DNA of 64,000 nucleotides, from NCBI RefSeq assembly GCF_038002965.1, contig NZ_JBBOOE010000001.1, positions 4,699,935 through 4,763,934 of the forward strand, written 5' to 3'. Positions 18,191 through 26,600 of this stretch are shown here, piece by piece. Each line of letters begins with the position of its first letter. Position 1 is the stretch's first letter. The position numbers and the translations under genes were made by a program. Under the pieces are notes generated by a model that did no database searches, was not told the origin of the DNA, and saw nothing but the letters and a program-made list of their open reading frames with translations. This stretch comes from Robertmurraya sp. FSL R5-0851 (GTDB taxonomy: Bacteria > Bacillota > Bacilli > Bacillales > Cytobacillaceae).

Positions 18191-19366
18191 CTATGAATTC
18201 TTAACGGGTTCTTGGGCTTTCTTTGGCTTCTCGACTTTCCTTACATAATCCGTAATAAGCTTATAATAGGCATTAGCCATCATCCAAATACTCTCTTTTT
18301 CATCTTCAAAAAATTCAATATTATAGCCATCTAAATTATTATTTAGTGTCTTAATATAGTCCTTTAATACATGTGCACCGCCACCAACAAAATAACAGAT
18401 TTCCGTTTGAGAGTTCTTTTGCCAAATATTCCTTAACAAACGGTATTGTTTTTTTGCTAGCTCTAGTAAAATCCGATCTGTTATGTCATGAACACTCGTA
18501 CGGCTGCCTTTCACCATAATGTGATTGCGATCATTCTTTCTAGTAATAATTTCAACAACATCACGACGACTATCTAACTCCACCCCGTGCTTTGTTCTTA
18601 TTTCCTCTCTTATGGCTTCTAGAGATTCAGAAACGCCTAGATTGAACCCTTGTGCCTTATCATCATCAACATTACGATTTTTAATCACTGCAATATCCGT
18701 GGATAGTCCTCCGATGTCCTGAATAAGAATTCTTTTATCAATTAAATCCTTATTAATAATCTTTAGCTGGGTATCCATCACAAGATTAATATAAGCTGCA
18801 AAACCTTCTGGATATATTTTCACTTCATTAAATTTAATATTTACTTTTAACCCTTGATACTTAGGTGTGACAAGAAATTCTACTTGGTGCACAGAACCGA
18901 CTAATTTCGAACGGTATCCCGCATCCTTTCCTTCCTTTACTTCACGTAGTGGAAGACCCGTACCAAGCGTGTAATTGGCATCAATCACTTGTTTGGATCT
19001 AGGAAAAATACCCGAATTCTCTTCTTTCACCGCATCCATTGCCAAGGTAGCAAAAAGCATGACCAATGTTTGGTCTTCTTCTGATTTGCTACTTCCAGGA
19101 TCTAATTCTGTTGCATTGTTGCTTTTCGTTGCAAGATGGCCTACTCGGTAAATGGCATTATTGTCTTTTAGAGCAGGAGAATGCACTTTAATGTGGATGC
19201 CATCAAAGGGATTTTTACTATCCAGTTCCTCTATTCCAATGACCGGTCGATCTTCCGTATCCCTGGCAACAATATTAGGCATATTAATTTCATATTCCAT
19301 CTCCCCAAAGATCGCTTTAATCGAGTCATTTCCAACATCTACTGCTGCAATTCTAGAGTTTGACAT
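18191..19366 (-). CDS. parM: ParM/StbA-family actin-like ATPase
   Basis: The 391-residue protein has the actin-fold motifs in order: phosphate-1 DVGNDSIKAIFG (10-21), TGLPL (136-140, typical of ParM relatives), phosphate-2 DIGGLSTDIAVI (217-228) and the adenosine motif YFVGGGAHVL (325-334). ParM polymers push sister plasmids apart when nucleated by ParR on the centromere. This gene is followed by a ParR-like gene and preceded by an array of GTAWAC repeats. ParM/StbA proteins are usually plasmid-borne; this one lies on the chromosome about 45 kb from oriC. MreB is excluded by the short ParM-type motifs and by context. Confidence 0.9.
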   Translation of the reverse strand: MSNSRIAAVDVGNDSIKAIFGEMEYEINMPNIVARDTEDRPVIGIEELDSKNPFDGIHIKVHSPALKDNNAIYRVGHLATKSNNATELDPGSSKSEEDQTLVMLFATLAMDAVKEENSGIFPRSKQVIDANYTLGTGLPLREVKEGKDAGYRSKLVGSVHQVEFLVTPKYQGLKVNIKFNEVKIYPEGFAAYINLVMDTQLKIINKDLIDKRILIQDIGGLSTDIAVIKNRNVDDDKAQGFNLGVSESLEAIREEIRTKHGVELDSRRDVVEIITRKNDRNHIMVKGSRTSVHDITDRILLELAKKQYRLLRNIWQKNSQTEICYFVGGGAHVLKDYIKTLNNNLDGYNIEFFEDEKESIWMMANAYYKLITDYVRKVEKPKKAQEPVKNS

Positions 19367-19496
19367 AATAGATCATCCCTTCTCGTTTAATAGATTTATA
19401 GTTCATAGTTGCTGATTATTTCTATGTATCTTTCTATTAAAGCGTATAGGAAAATACTAGATTATTCAATGAACCTTGCTGAAAAGAAATGAAATT

Positions 19497-19671
19497 GTAA
19501 ACCTGTAAACAGCTTGTAAACAAATGGCTTTTTGTATACGTAATTGTAAACAACCACGACAAACACGTATACATATGATTAAACTAGGATGCATACACTT
19601 TTGTATACATGTAAACATAAAAGCATACATGTTGTTTACATTAAGTAAACATGTATACGACTTTTGTAAAC
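19497..19671. repeat. Centromere-like array of GTAWAC repeats upstream of parM
   Basis: Within 175 bases I count seven GTAAAC on the plus strand (19497, 19505, 19516, 19546, 19611, 19645, 19666), one on the minus strand (19634-19639), four palindromic GTATAC (19534, 19567, 19603, 19653) and two GCATAC variants (19591, 19623). Many are flanked by TT before and A after (TTGTAAACAA three times). The array lies 130-300 bases upstream of parM, where parC sites of ParMRC systems sit; ParR would bind it both as centromere and operator. There is no gene between 19367 and 19743. Confidence 0.75.
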
Positions 19672-19707
19672 AAAGAGCTTGTTTCAGGTTAACACCCAGT
19701 AACATTC

Positions 19708-19734
19708 AAAAAGGTCCTACTTCAAGTAAGACCT
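19708..19734 (-). terminator. Terminator of the DUF3231 gene
   Basis: A stem (AGGTCtTACTT / AAGTAgGACCT on the minus strand, one mismatch) followed by five T residues lies just past the stop at 19744. Confidence 0.75.
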
Positions 19735-19743
19735 AATTTGTAT

Positions 19744-20181
19744 TTATGATTTGTAATAAGGAGGAATGCGTAACCATTCCTTCTGCTCTAAGTACTGTTT
19801 TACTTGTAACCCTGCAAGTGTTTTTTTCATAATAATCTTTGAAAAAAGTAACCCAACGTCTGCTCGTATGGACTCTGTAAGGCCTCTTGCAGCGTATGCG
19901 ACACCACTTGCTAAGTTATATGACATTAAGTTAGCTAACTCTTCATCATTTAATTTGGCACCCTCAGGTATATCACGAAAATCTCCTACAGGTTTTTCTG
20001 GTGTATTTTTTGGTAGTGGGACTCCTTCTTTTATTAAGAATTCTCTTAACTCGTCTCTGATGGGAATATGTACGTTCTCCTTTGAATCCAAGATGATCCT
20101 TTTTAATTCCTCATCCTGAGCTAAATTGTACCCTAGTTCCTCGTTGCGCAATGACGTTTCCGTACCTAATAAAAAAAACAT
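19744..20181 (-). pseudogene. DUF3231 / spore coat CotF-like protein, N-terminally truncated by a deletion
   Basis: The 145-residue frame has the DUF3231 pattern: ETSLRNEELGYNLAQDE, then REFLIKEGVPLP, GDFRDIPEGAKLNDEELANLM, RADVGLLF and the closing WLRIPPYY. These ferritin-like-fold proteins include coat-associated proteins of sporulating Bacilli. Relatives have about 20 more residues at the N terminus; here the frame opens inside what was GMC oxidoreductase sequence, and the overlap with that frame (20166-20181) marks a deletion junction. A GGAG from the old GMC codons lies nine bases before the ATG, so the shortened protein may still be made. Followed by a terminator. Confidence 0.65.
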
Positions 20182-21523
20182 AAGTTCACTCCATTTCTAT
20201 GATCAACTTCATCGTCTGTAGTGATTAGTACATTCAACGTTTTTCTGTAATTCAACATTAAATCTTTTAATTTGCTTCCAACAATTTGATGATAAGATTC
20301 CCATTGAGACTGTTCCTTTTCATAGATACTCCATCCAAATTGACTAATTCCATAGGAAAGAGAAGCTGTTAGTCCTGGGCTCATACCGACCGTTTGCAAG
20401 GAACCTAATCCTGGTATATCCAGCCTTGCACCACATGTATGTCCAATAAAAGGATGGATATCAGGCTCACCTAAGATAGACATAAGGTCTTTTTCATTAA
20501 AGATTCCCGTTACCCAGTCCATATAGTGGTTCGTTAACCCCTTACCAACCCATGGATTTTCAGGAAGATTAGAATTTAACCAAAGTCGCGGGCTCTCTAT
20601 GCTACCTCCAGCAAGAACAACCACCTTTGCTCTTAATTCTTCCTCTTCTCCTGTCCATGTATCCCTAATTCGGACTCCAGTCGCCTGTAACTCTCGTGAA
20701 TGACCGGTATCTGTTAAGATTTTTATGGTAAACGAATTGGGCCTAATCGTGACATTACCAGTACTCAAAGCCAATGGGATGTAACTAACGGTTGTTGATC
20801 TCTTGGCAACTTTATCTACGGAAGGGCCATGTGGACAACCATTTATACAATGTCCACAGAGGGTACACCCTTCCATCCACGATAATTGTTCAAGTGAAAC
20901 ATTTACATTATTAAGATTCTTATTTAAGGGTAAGATCGCGTTGGGCTGTGGACGATAGCCAGGCCTTGTAACATTTAGTGTGGAGTTTAGCTGCCAGCCT
21001 TCTTTTTTTGCTCCATAATAAAATAATTCTTCCTTTGCCGTTGTTGGTGCAAAGTGAACCGGTAATGTGGCTTCTACTTTTTCATAATAAGGAATGAGTT
21101 CTCGATAGGAAAGGGGCCATACTTGGTCAATAGCTACTGAATATGCACGAGGAGAATTAGCTGTATAGTGCTGTGTGGACCCTCCCACACCCGCACTTTG
21201 CCAAATAATTTGCTTATGTGGTGATAGGCGTACCCATGGTGCCCGATCTCTATTTGCTGGGCCCCATCGAAATCTACCTGTAACCAAATTATTCATATTG
21301 TCTTCATACTTGTTTAGTTGTTGCCTATAAAGAGTAATATCTAAATCATTTTTTCGGAACTTTCTTTTTCCCCAGATTGAAGATTGGGACTCGGCCACTT
21401 TTGATTTCCGTACCATGGGCCCGCTTCTACAATTAATACCTTTAATCCCTTTTCCCCAAGCTCCTTCGCTATTACTGCTCCACCACCTCCTGCACCAATG
21501 ACTATAACATCTGGATTAGACAT
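20166..21523 (-). pseudogene. GMC-family oxidoreductase (FAD), frameshifted and 3'-truncated
   Basis: The first frame (21523 to about 21345) holds the FAD Rossmann motif VIGAGGGGAVIAKELGEKG and VEAGPWYGNQKW. A missing base in the A6 run (minus strand; 21349-21354) shifts the frame; the next frame continues with NDLDITLYRQQLNKYEDNMNN, GPANRDRAPW, GGSTQHY, the cluster-like motif CTLCGHCINGCPHGP and WVGKGLTNHY. It stops at 20166 right after DDEVDHRNGVNL, so roughly the last 150 residues, which hold the catalytic His of GMC enzymes, are gone. Two independent lesions make this a pseudogene. The upstream partner gene at 21502-21891 overlaps its start, as in gluconate-2-dehydrogenase-like pairs. Confidence 0.85.
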
Positions 21524-21891
21524 GATGATTCCCCCGGTTCTGGTAAGCTCACCAAAGGTACTTCTAATCTTTCTAGCAAATTGATTGCCTTTAACCGCTC
21601 ACTACGTGACAGAGTAGAGAATACCCCTTCTCTAGAAAATTCCGTTATAATTCCTTTTTCTATGTACAATAGTTGAATAGCAGCCATATCTAATAAATCT
21701 GCTGTCTGTTTTGACAAAGGGATCGTTACTCCTTGATTTCCTGTAGAAGGCAAAGTCTGATCCAAAACCGCTATAACATACCCATAAATCACTTCATCCA
21801 TTGGAGAAGCCTGCAGAATGGCGTCCACTGCAGCTTGGATGGTTATCCTGGTATGAACATCAGGTATTTCACTGTTTAAAGGTTTTATCAT
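21502..21891 (-). CDS. Small subunit-like partner of the GMC oxidoreductase (gluconate 2-dehydrogenase subunit 3-like)
   Basis: About 129 residues starting MIKPLNSEIPDVHTRITIQA; the pattern AVDAILQASP, then GYVIAVLDQTLP and LLDMAAIQLLYIEKG resembles the small protein encoded before GMC oxidoreductases in Bacillus. The start at 21891 follows GGGGGAAGG; the frame also opens further upstream at 22020 but without a ribosome site. The end overlaps the GMC start by 22 bases. With the large subunit broken, this gene probably has no working partner left. The family call is by recollection of the arrangement and moderate similarity. Confidence 0.55.
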   Translation of the reverse strand: MIKPLNSEIPDVHTRITIQAAVDAILQASPMDEVIYGYVIAVLDQTLPSTGNQGVTIPLSKQTADLLDMAAIQLLYIEKGIITEFSREGVFSTLSRSERLKAINLLERLEVPLVSLPEPGESSCLIQML

Positions 21892-22202
21892 GTCCTTCCC
21901 CCTTACAAACAAAAATCCCCATCCTCTAATTTTATTTGGGAACTTGAAAGTATAGACTACATAATTTGAGGAAGCAAAAACCCGCACCATCTTAGTAACG
22001 GGTTCGGCTTTCGAGTACAAAAACTATTGGGAATTGATGTCCTGAAAGTGGTAGATAGGTGTTTGGATATTCAAGTTAGAAAGACCAGTTATCTGAAAGA
22101 AAACACACTGTTGTTATTCATTGTTGAATTTTTCGAGGAGGTATGGGAATTCATAGACTGAGAAATTCCGGTTACTCTGCATAGTAGGGCTCAAGAAGCA
22201 GA

Positions 22203-22343
22203 TATAAGCGGAAATATTCCGATTAACTTCTCTATATATACCTAAATCTAAAGATTAGGTTCATATAAACGGAAAAACTCCATTTATATTGCGGGAAATG
22301 TTGGTATTTCCCAAAATAAACGGAATCTCTCCGTTTATTTTGG
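22203..22343. repeat. Four-hairpin dispersed intergenic element, diverged copy B
   Basis: The 520-base gap between the small subunit gene and iadA has no convincing gene. It holds palindromes around 22203-22227 (ATAAGCGGA...TCCGATTAA), 22264-22288 (TATAAACGGA...TCCATTTATA) and 22311-22343. The last is a perfect 14-bp inverted repeat (CCAAAATAAACGGA / TCCGTTTATTTTGG, loop ATCTC). A remnant of hairpin 1 (GAAATTCCGGTTA) lies near 22161-22173. The order matches the copies at 1261, 26324 and 27748. Confidence 0.7.
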
Positions 22344-22412
22344 GTTCGTTCTATTTTGTACTTCACAACCGAACTACTTACCTTTTTAGGTACAGGTTTT
22401 ACTTGTAGAATT

Positions 22413-23585
22413 TTACTCAAATGTCCCTTTCACTAAAGGAGAGCCCTCTGTCACCATTAGTTGACCTTTTGCAATAACCGTTTGAATCGTTAATGTTTCT
22501 TTATCTAAAATTACAAGGTCCGCATCCTTCCCTTTTTGAATATTCCCTTTTTGAGAAAGTTTGAGAACTTGGGCTGGATTTGATGTAATCACTGTAATTG
22601 CTTGCTCTAGAGGGATTTTCTCATTTAAGACTGCATCCCTTACCTCCCGGAATAACGAATCCGTTTTCCCCACTTTTAGCCCTTTAAATTCACCCATTTC
22701 ATCAAAATAAGGAAGACTTGCCTGCCCATCTGATGAAAAAGTAATACTACTAATAGGGATGTCATTTTCGAGCATTAATCTTAAACCTGTCAAACACTTC
22801 ACTTCCCCTTCTTCTAAAAATTGAGGAATGGTACTAGTCGTCAGGTCGACATACCCACCCTTTTTTGCATATGTAATACCTGCAGCAAATAATTCTTTAT
22901 TACGATTAATATGAGTAGGGTGGAAATGTCTCGCAGGAATTTCTGTTTTCTCAATTATCTCTTCTAGCAATGATAGTTTTTCAATTCCATCCCCTACATG
23001 GATTTCTATAAGTCCAGCCTTCCCTGATAAAATCCCACCATTTCTAGCTGCTGTGGCAATTTTCACTATTTCTTCAAACGTAGGCTGAGAGGAACGATGA
23101 TCAGAAATGGCAATTTCTCCAACACCAATAATTTTGTCAATTAAAATTAGATCATCTTCAATTCTTGAGGTTAATGTCTTGACTGGTACTTGATAAGAGC
23201 CGGTATGGATATAACAGGTAACACCTTCTTCTTCTAGTGCTCGAGCCTTTGCTAGAAGGCTTTCCATTCTCCTGGTTGTACCATCCGTGCCGAGTACACC
23301 AACAAGGGTAGTTACACCAGACATCGTTATATCTGTTAACATAATTTCTGGGGTTCTTGTTTTGAATCCACCTTCTCCACCACCACCAATAATATGAACA
23401 TGAGAATCAATAAATCCAGGCACGATAAGTTGACCAGATGCGTCAATCACTTCGATAGGGACAAAGGAAGTAGGATTGTTTATTTGCTCCTCTATAAAAG
23501 CAATTTTATCGTCAGCAATGAGGATATCCCTTACTCCAAGATAATTCGGTGCATATACCTCTCCGTTTTTTATTAACTTTAACAT
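22413..23585 (-). CDS. iadA: Isoaspartyl dipeptidase (beta-aspartyl peptidase)
   Basis: It cleaves isoaspartyl dipeptides that arise from damaged proteins. The 390-residue amidohydrolase has the metal-binding HxH pair at His62/His64 (DSHVHIIGGGGEGG), GEIAISDHRSSQPT around 156-169, further ligands in EIHVGDG (His196) and HFHPTHINRN (His222/His225), and Asp286 in FSSDGQAS. The GGGGEGGFKTRTPE segment is characteristic of IadA. Length is normal. It is a single gene, preceded by a divergent phosphatase and followed by the repeat element B. Confidence 0.9.
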   Translation of the reverse strand: MLKLIKNGEVYAPNYLGVRDILIADDKIAFIEEQINNPTSFVPIEVIDASGQLIVPGFIDSHVHIIGGGGEGGFKTRTPEIMLTDITMSGVTTLVGVLGTDGTTRRMESLLAKARALEEEGVTCYIHTGSYQVPVKTLTSRIEDDLILIDKIIGVGEIAISDHRSSQPTFEEIVKIATAARNGGILSGKAGLIEIHVGDGIEKLSLLEEIIEKTEIPARHFHPTHINRNKELFAAGITYAKKGGYVDLTTSTIPQFLEEGEVKCLTGLRLMLENDIPISSITFSSDGQASLPYFDEMGEFKGLKVGKTDSLFREVRDAVLNEKIPLEQAITVITSNPAQVLKLSQKGNIQKGKDADLVILDKETLTIQTVIAKGQLMVTEGSPLVKGTFE

Positions 23586-23808
23586 AGCTCTTCACTCCTA
23601 ACTGTAAGTCAATATAAGCACATAAGAACTTTAAGTTTAGTATTAGTTGAAAGTAAACTAGGACAGGACGATTATATGTTTATTGTACAAAAATTACCCC
23701 AAAAGGTGTAAATTTCCCTTCTCCTTATATAAATTAACAATTCTTCAGTAGGTATGGTAAAATTCTTGGTAACAAAGCAATAATACAATAAAAAGTAGGT
23801 GTTATAGA

Positions 23809-24435
23809 TTGTCCTCTGAAAAAGAAGTAAAGCTTTATTTTGTACGTCATGGTGAGACTCAATATAATATAGAAAAACGTATGCAAGGGTTTTGTGATTC
23901 CCCGCTTACTGAACGCGGAATCACTCAAGCTAAGTCTGTAGGAATGGGACTAGATGATATTGAATTTACTGCGGTGTATACTAGTGAAAGCCAACGGGTC
24001 ATTGATACAGCCAAGTATGCAGTTGGTCACCGAAAGCTTCCAACTAAGACAGATCCACGCCTGAAAGAAATGAACTTTGGTGTTTTAGAATCACTATTAG
24101 AATCAGAAATCACCGAGCGGTATGGAAATATACTCCAACAATTATTTACCCTTAACGACCTAAATATGGCTGCACCAGAAGGAGAAAGCTACTCCCAGCT
24201 TTATACACGAACAACCTCAGTCGTTAAAGAAATCATCGACAAGCACAAAAATGAAGGCGGAAATATACTCGTTTTCTCACATGGAGTGACAATCGGCAAC
24301 TATTTAATGCAATTAACAAAAATGAGTGATTATCCGCACCATGATAATTGCAGTGTTTCTGTAATAAAGTATAGCAACGGTGAATTTAGTGTAGAAACGA
24401 TTGCAGATACTTCTTTTAGGGACAGGTATCAATAA
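23809..24435 (+). CDS. Histidine phosphatase (phosphoglycerate mutase-like) family protein
   Basis: The 208-residue protein has the RHG motif at the N terminus (YFVRHGETQYNIEKRMQGFCDSP, catalytic His near residue 14), LKEMNFGVLE, and the second catalytic His in VFSHGVTIGNYL. Members dephosphorylate small sugars, phosphoglycerate or other metabolites; the substrate is not evident. The start is TTG at 23809, after TAGGTG. A strong terminator follows within 6 bases of the stop. Confidence 0.88.
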   Translation: MSSEKEVKLYFVRHGETQYNIEKRMQGFCDSPLTERGITQAKSVGMGLDDIEFTAVYTSESQRVIDTAKYAVGHRKLPTKTDPRLKEMNFGVLESLLESEITERYGNILQQLFTLNDLNMAAPEGESYSQLYTRTTSVVKEIIDKHKNEGGNILVFSHGVTIGNYLMQLTKMSDYPHHDNCSVSVIKYSNGEFSVETIADTSFRDRYQ

Positions 24436-24440
24436 TATAA

Positions 24441-24473
24441 AAACACCTCTATACGAATGGTATAGAGGTGTTT
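24441..24473. terminator. Terminator after the histidine phosphatase
   Basis: A perfect 14-bp stem (AAACACCTCTATAC / GTATAGAGGTGTTT, loop GAATG). It may act on both strands. Confidence 0.8.
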
Positions 24474-24495
24474 AACTACTTTATTTTCCTTACTT

Positions 24496-24715
24496 CTACC
24501 ACTCCTCCAAATCACCACTATCCCACATTTCATTAAATGTATCACTCATTGATGAAGCTAATTCCGAATCACTTACGGTTAAGAGGACTTCCTGGTTATC
24601 TTCTGCAGAGTCTTTTGTGTAGTTAAAGGATCCTGTTACGACGGTTTTACTGGTATATTTAGTGCCTCTAACTGATCGAATATTTTTTTACTATCCCTTC
24701 CTAGTTTTTTCAATT
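24496..24715 (-). pseudogene. Remnant of a phospholipase D-like nuclease
   Basis: On the minus strand a short frame reads GRDSKKIFDQLEALNIPVKP and stops. A second frame continues with GTKYTSKTVVTGSFNYTKD, then NQEVLLTVSDSELASSMSDTF, ending GDLEEW before the stop at 24496-24498. Together these resemble the last third of a secreted PLD-family nuclease (GSFNYT follows the HKD motif in that family). The HxK part itself is missing between the two frames, so an internal deletion has occurred. No start codon with a ribosome site is seen. Confidence 0.6.
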
Positions 24716-24794
24716 GGCAATCTCCTTTGACTACTATCTATTACACTTTACACCATCTAACTTAAATGAAACTTAAATGGATATTATTCAAAAA

Positions 24795-24826
24795 AAAAGA
24801 TGATACATAGATTTGTATCATCTTTT
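24795..24826 (-). terminator. Terminator of serA
   Basis: A perfect 13-bp stem (AAAAGATGATACA / TGTATCATCTTTT) followed by a long T run on the minus strand lies 12 bases past the serA stop. Confidence 0.9.
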
Positions 24827-24837
24827 GTAAACAGGAT

Positions 24838-26037
24838 TTAAATAAAACGTACCGTAACAATACCTTCAATCAAGCCGATTTTTTCTTCTAACTGAGGAAT
24901 AATATCACTCGTTACATTGTTATCAATATCGATCATTGTATAGGCATATTCCCCTCTACTTCTGTTCACCATATCTGCAATGTTTAAGTCATAGCTTGAT
25001 AGAGCTGAGGTGATCTTTCCAACCATTCCAGGAATATTTTTGTGGAAAGCTGCTACACGTTGTTTACCTGAATATGGAAGAGTAGCGTTTGGAAAATTCA
25101 CTGAGTTTTTAATATTTCCAGTCTCAAGAAAGTCCTTTATTTGGCGCCCCGCCATAATCGCACAATTTTCCTCAGATTCTGCTGTTGATGCACCAAGGTG
25201 TGGAACACAAATGGTGTTTTCCATTTTCAGTACATTTTCATTAGGGAAATCTGTGATGTATTGACCCACGATTCCTTCTTCAAGTGCAACTGCCAAATCT
25301 ATTTCGTTCACTAGTTCTCCACGTGAGAAGTTTAGAATATGAACACCTGGTTTCATAATACTGAATGTAGCTTGATTAAACATTCCTTTTGTATCATCCG
25401 TTAACGGTGTGTGCACGGTAATATAATCAGCGTTTGCAAATAATTCTTCAATGGTTAAAGCACGTTGGACTGTACGTGATAAATTCCAAGCAGTATCAAC
25501 AGAAATGAATGGGTCGAATCCAATTACATCCATGTCTAAAGCAATGGCATCGTTCGCTACAAGTGCTCCAATGGCACCTAATCCAATAACCCCTAAAGTT
25601 TTACCCTTAATCTCTTTACCTACAAATTGCTTTTTCCCAGCTTCCACAAGCTTTGGAACTTGGTCCCCTTCACCTTCTAAGGTCTTTGTCCATGACACAC
25701 CAGCAAAAAGATTTCTTGATGAAGCCATTATTGTAGTTAAAACCATCTCTTTAACGGCATTTGCATTTGCTCCAGGTGTATTAAAAACAACAATTCCTTG
25801 CTCTGTGCATTTGTCGACAGGAATATTATTAACACCTGCTCCAGCTCTTGCAATTGCTTTTAAATTACTACCGAAATCCATTGAATGCATATTAAAGCTA
25901 CGAGCAATGATCGCATCCGGATTTTCACAGTCATTGTCGACTGCAAAGTTATCCTTACGGAAGACTTTTAACCCGCTTTCTGCAATATTATTTAATGTTT
26001 TAATTTGGTTCACTTTTTTTAATGTAATTGGGCTCAT
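24838..26037 (-). CDS. serA: D-3-phosphoglycerate dehydrogenase with ACT domain
   Basis: It oxidises 3-phosphoglycerate to 3-phosphohydroxypyruvate, the first step of serine synthesis. The 399 residues show the D-2-hydroxyacid dehydrogenase fold: GVIGLGAIGALVAN (NAD motif, about 149-162), the catalytic Arg in NFSRGELVN, Glu in the following segment, and His in VPHLGASTAESE. A C-terminal ACT domain (about 325-399; HKNIPGMVGKITSAL) suits serine feedback. The gene sits behind a ZTP riboswitch, which ties serine and one-carbon supply to purine status. Other family members (formate, lactate dehydrogenase) lack the ACT domain. Confidence 0.88.
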   Translation of the reverse strand: MSPITLKKVNQIKTLNNIAESGLKVFRKDNFAVDNDCENPDAIIARSFNMHSMDFGSNLKAIARAGAGVNNIPVDKCTEQGIVVFNTPGANANAVKEMVLTTIMASSRNLFAGVSWTKTLEGEGDQVPKLVEAGKKQFVGKEIKGKTLGVIGLGAIGALVANDAIALDMDVIGFDPFISVDTAWNLSRTVQRALTIEELFANADYITVHTPLTDDTKGMFNQATFSIMKPGVHILNFSRGELVNEIDLAVALEEGIVGQYITDFPNENVLKMENTICVPHLGASTAESEENCAIMAGRQIKDFLETGNIKNSVNFPNATLPYSGKQRVAAFHKNIPGMVGKITSALSSYDLNIADMVNRSRGEYAYTMIDIDNNVTSDIIPQLEEKIGLIEGIVTVRFI

Positions 26038-26069
26038 ATTGTTTCTCCTTTTTTATTATAAATTTGAAC

Positions 26070-26175
26070 AAAAAGAGGCAAGGGTTATAACCCTTACCTC
26101 TGCCCAGGCGAACGGCTACGACACCATGTGCTCCCTCGCGGTTATCCGCGTTTCGCCAGTTACACATAGTCTTTT
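26070..26175 (-). ncRNA. ZTP (pfl) riboswitch with terminator, upstream of serA
   Basis: On the minus strand the aptamer reads ACTGGCGAA, a CGCGG/CCGCG hairpin, AGGGAGCA, and then GCCG-TTCGCCTGGGCA; GGCGAA pairs with TTCGCC to form P1. This is the conserved ZTP/pfl layout. A 12-bp terminator stem with one mismatch (GAGGTAAGGGTT / AACCCTTGCCTC) and T run follows at 26070-26100. Binding of ZTP or ZMP, which accumulate when 10-formyl-tetrahydrofolate is short, should favour read-through into serA. Confidence 0.88.
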
Positions 26176-26185
26176 TATTTCTTAT

Positions 26186-26214
26186 ATTCTAACAATTTAT
26201 TCACTAGCCATCAA
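26186..26214 (-). promoter_or_regulatory. SigA promoter of the serA leader
   Basis: On the minus strand TTGATG (26209-26214) and TAGAAT (26186-26191) are 17 bases apart, just before the ZTP aptamer. Confidence 0.75.
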
Positions 26215-26323
26215 GCATAAAAATTTTCTAATTTATACTTTTCTTACAAATCAAACTTTCTTTATTTCTGATGAGGTTTTCTGTATATCAATGCACTTAA
26301 ATAAATAGCGTATAAGCGAAATA

Positions 26324-26524
26324 CAAATAACCGGAGTTTTTCCGGTTAAATACAGAAAGGAGCTATTTTTAGGGTGTATAAGCGGAGATTTTCCGATTAA
26401 GCTGACCAAAATCCCTCATTTTCACGTTTTTTGAGTCAATAGACGGAATTTCTCCGTCTATTTAACCAATATTCCAGCCAATTTATAAATTAAGCGGAAT
26501 TCTTCCGTCTATTAATCAGACTGG
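26324..26524. repeat. Four-hairpin dispersed element, copy C (identical to copy D)
   Basis: This 201-bp stretch is identical base for base to 27748-27948 and in the same orientation; identity resumes for a few more bases after one mismatch. It has four palindromes: ATAACCGGA/TCCGGTTA, ATAAGCGGA/TCCGATTA, AATAGACGGA/TCCGTCTATT and TTAAGCGGAA/TTCCGTCTATTAA. No coding frame or transposase is present. The identity points to a recent duplication or gene conversion. Confidence 0.9.
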
Positions 26525-26600
26525 CTATTTAACTTGTTCTCCCAAGCGGTAAGAACGGATCCTCATGTCCCTTATGCGGGAATCAGCATGTTTTTATCGA

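Noticed and set aside
19497..19671. The repeat array could be a CRISPR.
   Set aside because: Units are 6-10 bases with irregular short spacing and mixed orientation, without 23-50 base repeats or spacers; no cas genes are in the window.
19464..19736. Open frames on both strands across the GTAWAC array.
   Set aside because: Their peptide is just the translation of the repeats, and no ribosome site is present.
25314..25334. A CACGTG-centred palindrome inside serA looks like parS.
   Set aside because: The arms (TTCTC/GAGAA) do not match TGTT/AACA; it is a chance palindrome in coding sequence.
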